Shown: positions 8,051-17,257 of the stretch, in pieces
How positions within the stretch are numbered: position 1 is the stretch's first letter
Layout of the letters: the number at the start of each line of letters is the position of its first letter
Source: Oscillibacter valericigenes
GTDB lineage: Bacteria; Bacillota; Clostridia; Oscillospirales; Oscillospiraceae
Assembly: GCF_021531315.1 (NCBI RefSeq)
Contig: NZ_JAFBIQ010000002.1
Span: forward strand, 1-64,000
Length of the DNA: 64,000 nucleotides
Reading direction: 5' to 3'
The notes under the pieces: generated by a model
Told to the model about the DNA's origin: nothing
Seen by the model: only the letters and a program-made list of their open reading frames with translations
Database searches by the model: none
Position numbers and translations under genes: made by a program

Positions 8051-8072
8051 TGTAAAGTTATATCACTTTACA
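8051..8072 (-). promoter_or_regulatory. Inverted repeat in the ylxM 5' leader
   Basis: TGTAAAG (8051-8057) and CTTTACA (8066-8072) form a 7-bp inverted repeat with an 8-base spacer. It lies just downstream of the predicted -10 box, so it could be an operator or a small leader hairpin. No regulator is identified. Confidence 0.35.
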
Positions 8073-8081
8073 ACGGAAATC

Positions 8082-8110
8082 AGTTTACACGAGTTTAGCA
8101 GAAAAGTCAA
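8082..8110 (-). promoter_or_regulatory. Sigma-A-type promoter of the ylxM-ffh-rpsP-khpA operon
   Basis: On the minus strand, TTGACT (8105-8110) and TAAACT (8082-8087) are separated by 17 bases, about 57 bases upstream of ylxM. Confidence 0.55.
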
Positions 8111-8223
8111 GTCCTATTCGCGGGAAAAGCGGCGAATGGGAAAGATTTTGTGAAATAGAGTGGTAATGTTCACAATTTCGTGCTATGCTATCCTAAAATC
8201 ACAGAGGAAAAGGAGTCGCAAGT

Positions 8224-9504
8224 ATGGAGCCTTTGCGAAAGAAGCTGGCGGAGGGCGTTTATCTGACCTACGTTCCCGCCGAAAAGTTCAAGACCAGCGT
8301 GCTGAGCGCGCAGCTCATCACGCCGCTGGAGGTGGAGAGCGCCGCCGCGGGCGCTCTGCTGCCCGCCGTGCTGCGGCGCGGCACGACGCGCCTGCGCGAT
8401 ATGCGCTCGATCGCCGCAGCGCTGGACCGGCTCTACGGCGCGTCGGTCGCCTACACGGTGCGAAAAAAGGGAGAGAACCAGTGCCTCGGTTTTGTTGCAA
8501 GCTTTCTGGACGAGCGCTACGTGCCCGCCGGCGAGCGCCTGCTTGAGCCGATGGCCGATCTCGTCGGCGAGCTGCTGCTCGACCCGCTCACGCACAACGG
8601 ACGCTTTCTCACGGACTATGTGGAAAGCGAGAAGGATAACCTGATCGACGCCATCGAGAGCATTCTGAACGACAAGCGTGATTACGCCGACGCGCGGCTT
8701 TTGCAGGAGATGTGCCGCGGCGAACGCTACGGCATCGACCGGCTCGGCACCGTCGAGGGCGTGGAGAGGCTGACAAACCAAACGCTCTACCCCTTCTATC
8801 AGGAGCTGCTGGGTGCGGCGCGCGTGGAGCTGTTTTACTGCGGCAGCGCGGAGAGCGGGCGTGTGGAGGGGGCATTGGACCGCGCGCTGGCGGCTTTGCC
8901 GCGCGAGCGCGTCATCGAGCCTGCCGCCGCCGAGCGCGTGGGCGCGCCCGAATCGGTGCGCGAGATCACCGAGACGATGGACATCACGCAGTCGAAGCTC
9001 GCCCTCGGCTATCGCGCCGCGAGCGAGGACGCGCCCGCGCTGCTGCTGGCGAACCTCATCTTCGGCGGCTACTCCAACTCCAAGCTCTTTCTGAATGTGC
9101 GCGAGAAGCTCTCGCTGTGCTACTACGCCTCGTCGAGCTATCACCGCTCGAAGGGCATCTTCACGGTGTCGAGCGGCATCGAGGCGGGAAATTACGACAT
9201 TGCCCGCCGCGAGATCGACGCGCAGCTGCGCGCCGTGCAAAACGGCGATTTTGCGCCGTGGGAGCTGGAGGGCGCAAGGAGCTGTATGCTCTCCTCCCTC
9301 CGCGCACGCGAGGACAGCGCGGGGCGGCTGGAGGAATACTATCTTGGACAGGCCGCGACAGGCATCTGGGAGGATACCGACGAGCTGATCGCGCAGCTTG
9401 AGGCCGTGACGCCGGAGCGCGTCGCCGCCGCGGCGCAGACCATCCGTCTCGATACGGTCTACTTCCTCACCGGAAAGGAGGGAACGGCGCATGAAGTGGA
9501 ATGA
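8224..9504 (+). CDS. M16 family peptidase-like protein lacking the zinc motif (YmfF-like)
   Basis: This 426-residue protein has the two-domain M16 layout, and its second half carries the typical RLYNVREKxSLCYY-like segment (KLFLNVREKLSLCYYASS). No HxxEH zinc motif is present in the first domain, so it is probably the non-catalytic partner. It overlaps the catalytic M16 gene by 14 bases, as in ymfF-ymfH of Bacillus, where such pairs act together on peptides. AGGAAAAGGAG precedes the ATG. A possible extended -10 (TGCTATGCT, 8181-8189) lies upstream, but I see no clear -35. Confidence 0.85.
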   Translation: MEPLRKKLAEGVYLTYVPAEKFKTSVLSAQLITPLEVESAAAGALLPAVLRRGTTRLRDMRSIAAALDRLYGASVAYTVRKKGENQCLGFVASFLDERYVPAGERLLEPMADLVGELLLDPLTHNGRFLTDYVESEKDNLIDAIESILNDKRDYADARLLQEMCRGERYGIDRLGTVEGVERLTNQTLYPFYQELLGAARVELFYCGSAESGRVEGALDRALAALPRERVIEPAAAERVGAPESVREITETMDITQSKLALGYRAASEDAPALLLANLIFGGYSNSKLFLNVREKLSLCYYASSSYHRSKGIFTVSSGIEAGNYDIARREIDAQLRAVQNGDFAPWELEGARSCMLSSLRAREDSAGRLEEYYLGQAATGIWEDTDELIAQLEAVTPERVAAAAQTIRLDTVYFLTGKEGTAHEVE

Positions 9505-10780
9505 GACAAGCTATCCGCGCATCGGCGAAACGGTGCTGCGCGCGACGCTGCCCAACGGCCTGCCCATCGCCGTTGTGCCCAAGCCCCTCTACCGTAAGCG
9601 CTATGCCTTTTTTACCACGCGCTACGGCGGCATGGATATGCGCTTTCGGCTCGACGGCGCGTGGCACGACACGCCCGCGGGCATCGCGCACTATCTGGAG
9701 CATAAGATGTTCGACACCAAGGAGGGCAATGCGCTGCAGGAGCTGAGCCAGAACGGCGCGGAGCCGAACGCCTTCACCTCCAACGCGATCACCGCCTATT
9801 ACTTTGACTGTACGGAGCACTTTGAGGACAACCTCAAAATTCTGCTATCGTTCGTCTCCGTTCCGTATTTCACGCAGGAGAGCGTGGATAAGGAGCGCGG
9901 CATCATCGGTCAGGAGATCCGCATGGTCGAGGATACGCCCGACTGGAGGGTGTACACCAACCTGCTCGAGTGCCTCTACCACTCCTCGCCCGCGCGCGTC
10001 GCCATCGCCGGCACGGTGGAGAGCATCGCGGAGATCACGCCCGAAACGCTCTATGCCTGCCACAAGGCGTTCTACGATCCCGCCAATATGCTGCTGTGCG
10101 TCGTCGGCGATGTGGACCCCGACGAGATCGCCGCCATCGCGGAGGAAATTCTGCCCCTCAGCCGCGGCGAGGTCATCGAGCGCGATTATGGGCAGGAGGA
10201 TATGCGCGTGGTGGAGCGGTGCCGCCGCGAGGCGATGGAGGTCTCGATGCCGCAGTTTCTGCTCGGCTTCAAGTGCCCTGCCGCGGCGGAGGGCGAGGCG
10301 CTGATGCGTCAGGACGTCATCGCGGACATTGCCTGCGAGGTGCTGCTCGGCGACTCCTCGCCGCTCTATCAGCGGCTCTACGACAAGGGGCTCATCAACG
10401 GCAGCTTCGGCGGCGGCTTCGACCAGCTGCCCGGCATTGCCTATCTCTACGCGGGCGGCGACAGCAACGAACCCGAGACCGTGGCGCGCGCCATTTTGGA
10501 CGAGGCGCGGCGGCTCGCGCGCGAGGGCGTGGACGAGGAGTTCTATCAGCAGATCCGCCGCGCAAGCTTTGGCTCGACGCTGCGCGCGCTCAACAGCTTT
10601 GAGAACATCGCCGTGTCGGTCGCCGACGGCGCGTTCCGCGGCTTTGACCCCTTCCGTTTCCCCGAGGTGTACGACGCCGTTACCCGCGCGGATGTGGAGG
10701 CATTCTTGCGCGAGTGCGTGGTCGAGGAGCGCAGTGCGCTGTCCATTCTCATTCCCAAGAAGGAAGGAGCTTCCCAATGA
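9491..10780 (+). CDS. M16 family zinc peptidase (YmfH-like)
   Basis: This 429-residue protein has the inverted zinc motif HYLEH at 67-71 in GIAHYLEHKMFDTKEGNA, followed by the NAFTSNAITAYYF block and a downstream glutamate near 142 in IIGQEIRMVEDTP, the expected third ligand region. It is expected to be an active cytoplasmic oligopeptidase forming a clam-shell with its inactive neighbour. The ATG at 9491 lies inside the preceding gene after AAAGGAGGG. Translation of lgt begins at its own stop codon. Confidence 0.92.
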   Translation: MKWNETSYPRIGETVLRATLPNGLPIAVVPKPLYRKRYAFFTTRYGGMDMRFRLDGAWHDTPAGIAHYLEHKMFDTKEGNALQELSQNGAEPNAFTSNAITAYYFDCTEHFEDNLKILLSFVSVPYFTQESVDKERGIIGQEIRMVEDTPDWRVYTNLLECLYHSSPARVAIAGTVESIAEITPETLYACHKAFYDPANMLLCVVGDVDPDEIAAIAEEILPLSRGEVIERDYGQEDMRVVERCRREAMEVSMPQFLLGFKCPAAAEGEALMRQDVIADIACEVLLGDSSPLYQRLYDKGLINGSFGGGFDQLPGIAYLYAGGDSNEPETVARAILDEARRLAREGVDEEFYQQIRRASFGSTLRALNSFENIAVSVADGAFRGFDPFRFPEVYDAVTRADVEAFLRECVVEERSALSILIPKKEGASQ

Positions 10781-11730
10781 GCTATCCCAACGCAGACATC
10801 AGCTTTCCGGGGCTTTTGGGCGACTGGCGCTTTACGCTCTCGCCCAAGCTGCTCGACATCGGCAACGGCATCTACTGGTACGGCGTGCTCATCGCCGCGG
10901 GGCTGCTGCTCGCTCTGTGGTTCTGCACGAGGCGCGCCCCGCGCTACGGCCTGAGCGAGGACGATGTGCTCGACACCGTGCTATGGGCCATCCCCTTTTC
11001 CATTATTGGCGCGCGCGTTTACTATGTGATCTTCTACCTTGACCTGTTTCGCACGGCGGACGGCGGCATCAAATGGTCGGAGACCTACCGCATCTGGGAC
11101 GGTGGGCTTGCCATCTATGGGGCGGTCATCGCCGCCTTTCTGACGGCCTTTCTGGTCTGCCGCCGCAAGCGGCTCAGCCTTTGGGCGATTGCTGACTGCT
11201 GCGTGGCGGGCTTTTTCATTGGGCAGGCCATCGGGCGCTGGGGCAACTTCTTCAACCGCGAGGCCTTCGGCAGCATGACAGACCTGCCGTGGCGGATGCG
11301 GCTGTGGATCGACGGCAGCTACTATATCGACGTTCACCCGACCTTTCTCTACGAGAGCCTGTGGAATGCCGCGGGGCTGCTGCTCCTCTGCCTTGTGATC
11401 GATAAGGCGCGGCGCTTCGACGGCGAGAACACCTGCTTTTACTTTCTCTGGTACGGCATCGGGCGCTTTTGGATCGAGGGGCTGCGGACCGACAGCCTGT
11501 ATCTCTTCGATCTGACGCTCTTTGGCGAGCGCGTGCGCGTGTCGCAGGCGCTGAGTCTGGTGATGGTCGTTGTGACGGCGGTCATTCTGATCAAAAACCG
11601 CAGCGCCGACCCCCAAAGGATGCTCGTCAAGCGTAAGGCCGCCGAGGCGGCTGCGCTGCCGGAGACAGGCGAGGGACGCCCCGTCGCGGACGAGCCGTCG
11701 GAGGAGGCCAGCAAGGAAACGGGGGCTTAA
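10777..11730 (+). CDS. lgt: Prolipoprotein diacylglyceryl transferase Lgt
   Basis: This 317-residue polytopic membrane protein has the Lgt signature around GRWGNFFNREAFG and the HPTFLYES motif. Lgt transfers diacylglycerol from phosphatidylglycerol to the lipobox cysteine of prolipoproteins, and this window encodes at least three lipoproteins. The start at 10777 overlaps the M16 stop (ATGA) and follows AAGGAAGGAG; a longer in-frame start at 10714 would lie within the peptidase gene. The C-terminus has a charged Ala/Glu-rich tail of about 45 residues, longer than usual. Confidence 0.95.
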   Translation: MSYPNADISFPGLLGDWRFTLSPKLLDIGNGIYWYGVLIAAGLLLALWFCTRRAPRYGLSEDDVLDTVLWAIPFSIIGARVYYVIFYLDLFRTADGGIKWSETYRIWDGGLAIYGAVIAAFLTAFLVCRRKRLSLWAIADCCVAGFFIGQAIGRWGNFFNREAFGSMTDLPWRMRLWIDGSYYIDVHPTFLYESLWNAAGLLLLCLVIDKARRFDGENTCFYFLWYGIGRFWIEGLRTDSLYLFDLTLFGERVRVSQALSLVMVVVTAVILIKNRSADPQRMLVKRKAAEAAALPETGEGRPVADEPSEEASKETGA

Positions 11731-11740
11731 AAACGCATAG

Positions 11741-11779
11741 AAAAAGCGAAGGACCGCGGGGAGCGGTCCTTCGCTTTTT
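11741..11779. terminator. Bidirectional intrinsic terminator
   Basis: A 17-bp perfect stem (11741-11757 with 11763-11779) includes A5 and T5 at its ends. It separates lgt from the convergent RND efflux operon. Confidence 0.92.
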
Positions 11780-11780
11780 C

Positions 11781-14700
11781 TCATTCCTCGTGCGTGGCGG
11801 CGGCGAGCTTTTTTGCGCGCCTGCGCTCCTTGTGGTGCGCGAGGTCGTCGATGACGCAGTAGTAAACGGGGGTGAAGAGCAGGGTGATGACGGTGGAGAT
11901 GAGCATACCTGAGATCATCGCCGTGCCCATGTCGCTCATCATCTCGTTCATCTTGCCCGTCAGGCCGAGCGCGGTCGGCACGAGGGCGAGGATGGTGGTG
12001 AGCGTGGTCATCAGCACGGGGCGGATACGCAGCGGGCAGGCGTGGAGGATGGCTTCCTCGCGCGTTTCGCCGCGGTCGCGGCGCTGCTTGATGTAGTCGA
12101 CGAGGACGATGGAGGCGTTGACCACCGTGCCTGCGAGCATGATGAGCGCGACGAGCGAGATCATCGAGAGATCCTTGCCCGTGAGCGGCAGCGCGAAGAG
12201 TGCGCCGGAGAAGGCAATGGGGAGGATCATCATGATGATGACAGGCATGAGGAAGGACTCGAACTGCGAGGCCAGCACGAAGTAGACGAGGCCGACGGCG
12301 ACGATGAGCGCGAGGCCGAGGTCGGAGAAATTCTTCATCATCTCTGTGTAGCCGCCTGCAAGCTCGGCGGTGTAGCCGCCCGGGAGGGGATAGGACGCGA
12401 GAATGGCGCGGATGCTCTTTGCCATGGCGCTCGTGTCGCCGTCGGCGGCGTTGCCGGAGATGGTGACCTGACGGGACTGGTTGCAGCGCGTGATGGTCTG
12501 CGGGCTCATGACGACGCTGACCGAAGCGATGCTGCCGAGCGGCACGCTGCCGCCGGTGGGCGTGGCGATAGACATGGAGCGCAGGGCGTCGAGACTCTCC
12601 TCCGCGCGGCCGTCGCCGCGCACGACCACATCGACCTCCCTGTTGTCGACGGTGACGGTGGTGGCGGTCGTTCCTGTCAAGCCGGAGCGCACTGCCGCGG
12701 CGACGCTGTAAGCGGTCAGGCCGTACTGCGAGCAGGCCTGACGGTCCGCCGTCACCTTGACCTGCGGCACCTGCTCGGCGACCGTGGAGGTGACATCCAC
12801 CGCGCCGGGGATCGACGCGATCTGCGCGGTGAGGTCGCCCGCGATCATGCGCAGCGTGGCGTAGTCCTCGCCCGTGATGTCGACGCTCACGCCGCTGCCG
12901 CCCATCATTGCGCCCATGTCATAGGCCGAGCAGGTGAGCTCGCAGCCGGCGACATCCTGCGTCGCCGTGCGCATGGCGTTGGCGATGTCCGTCGCGCTGC
13001 GCGCTCGCTCGCCTTTGTCGATCAGGTTGAGCACGAGGCTGGCGCTCTGTCCGCTGTCGGCGGTGTAATACCAGTTGTCAAGCTCGGGTACGGACTCTTC
13101 GGCGATGGCGGCGACGCGCTCCGCCATGGCTGCGGCCTGCTCGACCTTCGAGCCGATGGGCATGGAGATGGATACGGTGACCATGCCCTCGTCCATCTCG
13201 GGCAGGAGCACCATTTTGGTGTTCAGGCAGGCGGCGAGAAAGACCGCCACGAGCGCGACGGACACCAGCACGCCGCGCTTGAGGTGATGGACATAGTAAT
13301 CGAGCTTCTTAACATACCATGCCATAAATTTCTGCGCGCAGCGGCCGCCCTTCTGCGCCCTTTGCAGCGCGTCGAGCTGCACCCTGCCCTCGTCGAGCAG
13401 GAAGTAGCACAGCAGCGGCACGAGCGTGACGGCGATGGCCAGCGAGCAGAAAATGAGGAAGACGATGGTCAGGCAGAAGTCCTTGAAGATCTGGCCTGCG
13501 ATGCCGCCGGTGAGGCCCAGCGGCAGAAAGACAGCCACGGTGGTGAGCGTGGAGGCGGTGAGCGAGAGCGTGACCTCCTTCGTGCCCTCGACGCAGCTGG
13601 TCATGCGGTCGTGTCCCTCGGACGCCCAGCGGTAGATGTTTTCAAGCACGATGATGGAGTTATCGACGATCATGCCGACGCCCATGGCGATGCCGCCGAG
13701 GCTCATCATGTTGAGCGTCAGGTCGCAGGCGTACATCAGCACGAACACCGCGAGGATGCAAACGGGCATGGAGACCGCGATGGTCATGGTCGCGCCGCCG
13801 CGGCACAGGAACAGCCACACCACGACCGCCGCGAGCACGACGCCGAGGACGATGCCCTCAAGCGCGGCGTCGACGGCGACATTGATGTATTCGCTCGCGA
13901 CATAGGGGATGGCGTAGTGAATGGAGTCGTCCTTCGCGGCGAGCTCCGCCATGGCCTCGACCACCGCCTCGGCGGTCTTGACCTCGTTCGCGCCCGAGCG
14001 CTTGCTGACCTGCAAAATGATGCCCGGTGTGCCGTCCATCGCGGCGATGGCGTCGCGGTCGGAGGTCTCATAGGCAACGGCCGCGACCTCGCCGAGGCGC
14101 ACCGTGCCGCCGCTTTGGAGCGGGATATTGATATTCGCCACCGCCTCGACCGAGGAGAGCTGCGCGTCGGTGGAGACGGAGAGCTTCTGGCTGCCGTTGT
14201 AGACCTCGCCGGCGGGGTAGAGCAGGTTTTCCGCCTGCAAGATCTGAGTGATGTAGGAGGTGGAGAGCCCGTAGCCCGCCGCGCGCTGCGCGTCGAGCGT
14301 GACGCCGATGCGCCGCTCGACGCCGCCGGAGACGGAGACGGACGCCACGCCGTCGATGCGCTCGAGGGCGGGGGCGACCACATTCTCCGCCTGCTGCTGG
14401 AGCGCGGCGAGATCGTCGCCGAGAAGGCCGACGATGGCGCTCGGCAGCAGCTCGGAGACATTGATGTTGAGAATGACGGGGGAGCTGCAGCCCTCGGGCA
14501 GGCTGAGCGCGTCGAACTTCTCGCGCAGCTTGGTCGCGGCGATGTCGACATCGGTGCCCTCGACATACATGATCTGAATGCTCGAGATGCTGTCGGCGCT
14601 CGACGAGGTGACCTCCTCCACGCCCGGGACCGACAGGATGGCGGACTCGAGCGGGCGCGTGACGAGCTGCTCGATGTCCTCGGGGCCTGCGCCGTTATAG

Positions 14701-14849
14701 TAGCAGTAGACATAGGCCGCGGGGTACTCGATGTTCGGCAGCAGCGCCATCTGGAGCTGCGTGGTGTAAACCACGCCGAACACCGCGATCATGATGACCG
14801 CAAGGAGCGTTGTGACCCTGTGCCTGATGCAGAATTTGGCAATGTTCAT
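11781..14849 (-). CDS. RND family efflux transporter (AcrB/HAE type)
   Basis: This 1,022-residue protein has the RND duplicated layout: TM1 near residues 10-30, a large extracellular loop, a TM2-TM6 block containing IAMGVGMIVDNSIIVLENI, a second loop, and a last TM block with TVVNASIVLVDYI. Length and motifs match proton-driven drug/lipid exporters. The TM4 proton-relay DD of AcrB is DN here, as in several RND subgroups. It is the last gene of the tetR-OMF-adaptor-RND operon, five bases after the adaptor. Substrate unknown. Confidence 0.93.
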   Translation of the reverse strand: MNIAKFCIRHRVTTLLAVIMIAVFGVVYTTQLQMALLPNIEYPAAYVYCYYNGAGPEDIEQLVTRPLESAILSVPGVEEVTSSSADSISSIQIMYVEGTDVDIAATKLREKFDALSLPEGCSSPVILNINVSELLPSAIVGLLGDDLAALQQQAENVVAPALERIDGVASVSVSGGVERRIGVTLDAQRAAGYGLSTSYITQILQAENLLYPAGEVYNGSQKLSVSTDAQLSSVEAVANINIPLQSGGTVRLGEVAAVAYETSDRDAIAAMDGTPGIILQVSKRSGANEVKTAEAVVEAMAELAAKDDSIHYAIPYVASEYINVAVDAALEGIVLGVVLAAVVVWLFLCRGGATMTIAVSMPVCILAVFVLMYACDLTLNMMSLGGIAMGVGMIVDNSIIVLENIYRWASEGHDRMTSCVEGTKEVTLSLTASTLTTVAVFLPLGLTGGIAGQIFKDFCLTIVFLIFCSLAIAVTLVPLLCYFLLDEGRVQLDALQRAQKGGRCAQKFMAWYVKKLDYYVHHLKRGVLVSVALVAVFLAACLNTKMVLLPEMDEGMVTVSISMPIGSKVEQAAAMAERVAAIAEESVPELDNWYYTADSGQSASLVLNLIDKGERARSATDIANAMRTATQDVAGCELTCSAYDMGAMMGGSGVSVDITGEDYATLRMIAGDLTAQIASIPGAVDVTSTVAEQVPQVKVTADRQACSQYGLTAYSVAAAVRSGLTGTTATTVTVDNREVDVVVRGDGRAEESLDALRSMSIATPTGGSVPLGSIASVSVVMSPQTITRCNQSRQVTISGNAADGDTSAMAKSIRAILASYPLPGGYTAELAGGYTEMMKNFSDLGLALIVAVGLVYFVLASQFESFLMPVIIMMILPIAFSGALFALPLTGKDLSMISLVALIMLAGTVVNASIVLVDYIKQRRDRGETREEAILHACPLRIRPVLMTTLTTILALVPTALGLTGKMNEMMSDMGTAMISGMLISTVITLLFTPVYYCVIDDLAHHKERRRAKKLAAATHEE

Positions 14850-14854
14850 GGGGC

Positions 14855-16003
14855 TTATCCCTCCACGATGCGCACGGCTTCGCCGTCGGAGAGGTACTGC
14901 TGGCCCACGGTGACAAGCTGCGCGCCCGCCGTAAGGCCGCTCGTGACCTCGGTCATGCCGCTGCCGGTGAGGCCCGTGGTGATGTCCACGCGCTTGGCGG
15001 TACCGCCGTCCACGATGTAGACATACTGCTTGTCGTTGCTCGTGAGGATCGCCTCACTCGGCACGACGACCGCGCCGGCGGAAACGGCGGTGTGGAAGGT
15101 GACCTCGGCGAACATACCGGAGAGCAGGCCCTCGACCTCCGCGGGAACGGCGACGGTGACGGTGTAGAGCTTGGTCATTTGGTTGGCGGTCTTATCGACG
15201 GAGCGGACGGTACCCTCGAATTCCGCCTGTGCCGCGCTGACGCGGACCGAGACGGCCTCGCCGATGCTGAGCTTGGGCACCAGCGCCTCGGAGACCATGA
15301 CCGTGACCTTCATCTGCTCCGCGCCGGTGATGACGGCAACAGCGTAGTCGGGTGTGACGAGGCTGCCCTCGCTCACATTGAGCGAGGCGAGCACGCCGTC
15401 CGCGGGTGCGATGACATTGCCGCTGCTGTCGATGTTCTCCATGGCGAGGGCGAGCTGCTCGTAGCCTGACTTCGCGTTCTGCATCGCCGCCTCGAGCTGG
15501 GCGAGCGTGGAATCCCGCTGCGCCTTGGCGGAGAGGTATTGAAGCTCCGCCTGATCGACCTCGAGCTGGGAGGCCGCGCCGATGGCAAGGAGCGCCTTGG
15601 TGTCGTTCCAGGTCTTTTCGTACAGGGCGAGCTGGCGGTCGAGGATGCCCTTTTGGCTCGAATAGCTCGACGCGGCGCTCGTGTAGCCGATCTCCGCTGC
15701 GCGGTACTGCGCGAGGGAGCTGCCCATGTCGAGTGTGCAGATCTTCTCGCCAGCTGTGACCGCGTCGCCCGCCTGCACATAGACGGCTGTGCATTTGGCC
15801 GTTGAGGTGACATAGACGCTCGTTTCACTGCCCGCGACCACCTGACCGGAAACCGTGCTCTCCGAGGCGATGTCCTGCGCCTCGACCGTCTGCACCTGCA
15901 CGGCGACGCCGGCGGGCGCGGTGGGGGCATCTTCCTTTTTACAGCCCGCAAGGCTCAGCGAGAGCGCGAGAGCAAGCGCGAGGCAAAGTGTTTTCTTCTC
16001 CAT
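14855..16003 (-). CDS. RND periplasmic adaptor-type lipoprotein (HlyD/AcrA family)
   Basis: This 382-residue protein has a lipoprotein signal (LSLAGC, Cys21), a first lipoyl half near residues 45-100 (SGQVVAGSETSVYVTS, VQAGDAVTAGEKICTLDMG), an alpha-helical hairpin at about 105-190, a second lipoyl half (VIAPADGVLASLNVSEGSLV) and a beta-barrel/MPD region. In RND systems this protein bridges transporter and outer component. Here it would be lipid-anchored on the outer face of the cytoplasmic membrane. It lies 15 bases after the TolC-like gene. Confidence 0.92.
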   Translation of the reverse strand: MEKKTLCLALALALSLSLAGCKKEDAPTAPAGVAVQVQTVEAQDIASESTVSGQVVAGSETSVYVTSTAKCTAVYVQAGDAVTAGEKICTLDMGSSLAQYRAAEIGYTSAASSYSSQKGILDRQLALYEKTWNDTKALLAIGAASQLEVDQAELQYLSAKAQRDSTLAQLEAAMQNAKSGYEQLALAMENIDSSGNVIAPADGVLASLNVSEGSLVTPDYAVAVITGAEQMKVTVMVSEALVPKLSIGEAVSVRVSAAQAEFEGTVRSVDKTANQMTKLYTVTVAVPAEVEGLLSGMFAEVTFHTAVSAGAVVVPSEAILTSNDKQYVYIVDGGTAKRVDITTGLTGSGMTEVTSGLTAGAQLVTVGQQYLSDGEAVRIVEG

Positions 16004-16018
16004 TTTCTTAGCCTCCCA

Positions 16019-17257
16019 TCAGCCGGCCAGCAGGCCGAAGTCCGCGGCCCAGCGGTAGTTGTTGTACGCGGTGAAAAGGTCGCGCTCCGCGCCGGAGACG
16101 GTGTCCTGCGCGGCATAGAGGTCATCCTCCGCCGTGTGCAGCGCGTTTTCGGAGATCGTGCCCTGCTCGTATCTGAGCTGCGCCGCCGCGAGGTCGCCGC
16201 GCCTGCATTCGAGCGAGACCTTCGCCGCCTCGAGTGCGCTTGCGTAGCTTTGCACGCTGTCATAGAGCGTGCGGAAGCTCAGCTCGAAGCTTTGCACGGC
16301 GGCGTTGTAGGTGTATTGCGCCGACTGCCAGAGGTGCTTTGCCTTCTGGTATTCGTATTTCTCTTCGTTGTAGCCGTGCGCGCCCGCCTCGTCCTTGTAA
16401 TCCTCGTCGGCGTCGTTGAGCGTGAGCCTGGCGTCGTAGAGGTCGTAGCTGAGCGACTTTGCCCGTTCGAGGTCCTTTTCCACGTCCATCGCGGCGAGCT
16501 GCTCCGCCGTGACAGCGGGCAGCGCCTGAAGTGAGGGCACGGCGGTCAGCGCCTCGCCTGCCATGGCGTTGAGCTGGCGGCGCGCCTGTGCGATGCCTGC
16601 ATCGAGCTGCGCCTTGCCGCTCTCGGCCTGCACCTTGCCCGCCTCGGCCTGTCGGAGCGCCATCGCGCTGATCTGCCCGAGGTCATAGCGCAGCGACAGC
16701 TCCTCAAGCGTGCGCTCGAGCGAGGCGGTCTGCCGGTCAAGCGCGGCGGACTGCTCCTCCAGCCCCAGCAGGGAGATGTAGAGCGTCTGCCCCGCCATCA
16801 AAACGCGGTTCTCCGCATCACGGAGCTGGCGGACGAGGTCGGCGTTGTCCTGCTGGAGCTTGCCGTCCTTGATGTCGTCAAAGGTCTTTCGCAGGGTATC
16901 GTACTGGCTTTCCAGACTCTTGTAAGTATAGGTCTCGCTCGAGCCCGGGATCATCTGGATCATCGTCCACTGAGCGGAGGCGATCTTGTTGAGGCTGCGG
17001 CGCAGGTCCTCATACATTTTCTCGTAGTCCAGACACTCGATCGCGGCGATGTTTTCCTCGAGCGACATGACGGTGTAGTAGTTCGACTTCATGCGCGCGC
17101 CGAGATTTTCAAAGCTCAGCGTGCCCGCCGCGTCCGACACGGTCTGTGTGGTATCGGGTGCGGTCTCCTCTTTTTCCTGTTCATCCGCCAGCACACCGAT
17201 CCCCAGTGTGGAGAGCAGGGTGAGCGTCAGCAGCAGAGCGGTCAGTTTTTTCTTCAT
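16019..17257 (-). CDS. TolC-like coiled-coil exported protein of the RND operon
   Basis: This 412-residue protein has a signal peptide (GIGVLADEQ region) and is almost entirely alpha-helical, with two repeats of long Glu/Ala/Leu/Gln helices (AENRVLMAGQTLYISLLGLE; RRGDLAAAQLRYEQGTIS). The latter is the typical outer-membrane-factor turn LRYEQGxIS. The family normally forms an outer-membrane channel, but S-layer domains and a secretin-free pilus suggest a single-membrane cell, so it may form a periplasm-like or wall-spanning duct. It overlaps tetR by four bases. Confidence 0.8.
   Translation of the reverse strand: MKKKLTALLLTLTLLSTLGIGVLADEQEKEETAPDTTQTVSDAAGTLSFENLGARMKSNYYTVMSLEENIAAIECLDYEKMYEDLRRSLNKIASAQWTMIQMIPGSSETYTYKSLESQYDTLRKTFDDIKDGKLQQDNADLVRQLRDAENRVLMAGQTLYISLLGLEEQSAALDRQTASLERTLEELSLRYDLGQISAMALRQAEAGKVQAESGKAQLDAGIAQARRQLNAMAGEALTAVPSLQALPAVTAEQLAAMDVEKDLERAKSLSYDLYDARLTLNDADEDYKDEAGAHGYNEEKYEYQKAKHLWQSAQYTYNAAVQSFELSFRTLYDSVQSYASALEAAKVSLECRRGDLAAAQLRYEQGTISENALHTAEDDLYAAQDTVSGAERDLFTAYNNYRWAADFGLLAG

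Noticed and set aside
12042-15020. Long plus-strand frame opposite the RND transporter
   Set aside because: It is an antisense shadow of GC-rich codons, with Arg/His/Asp-rich low-complexity sequence and no recognisable domain.
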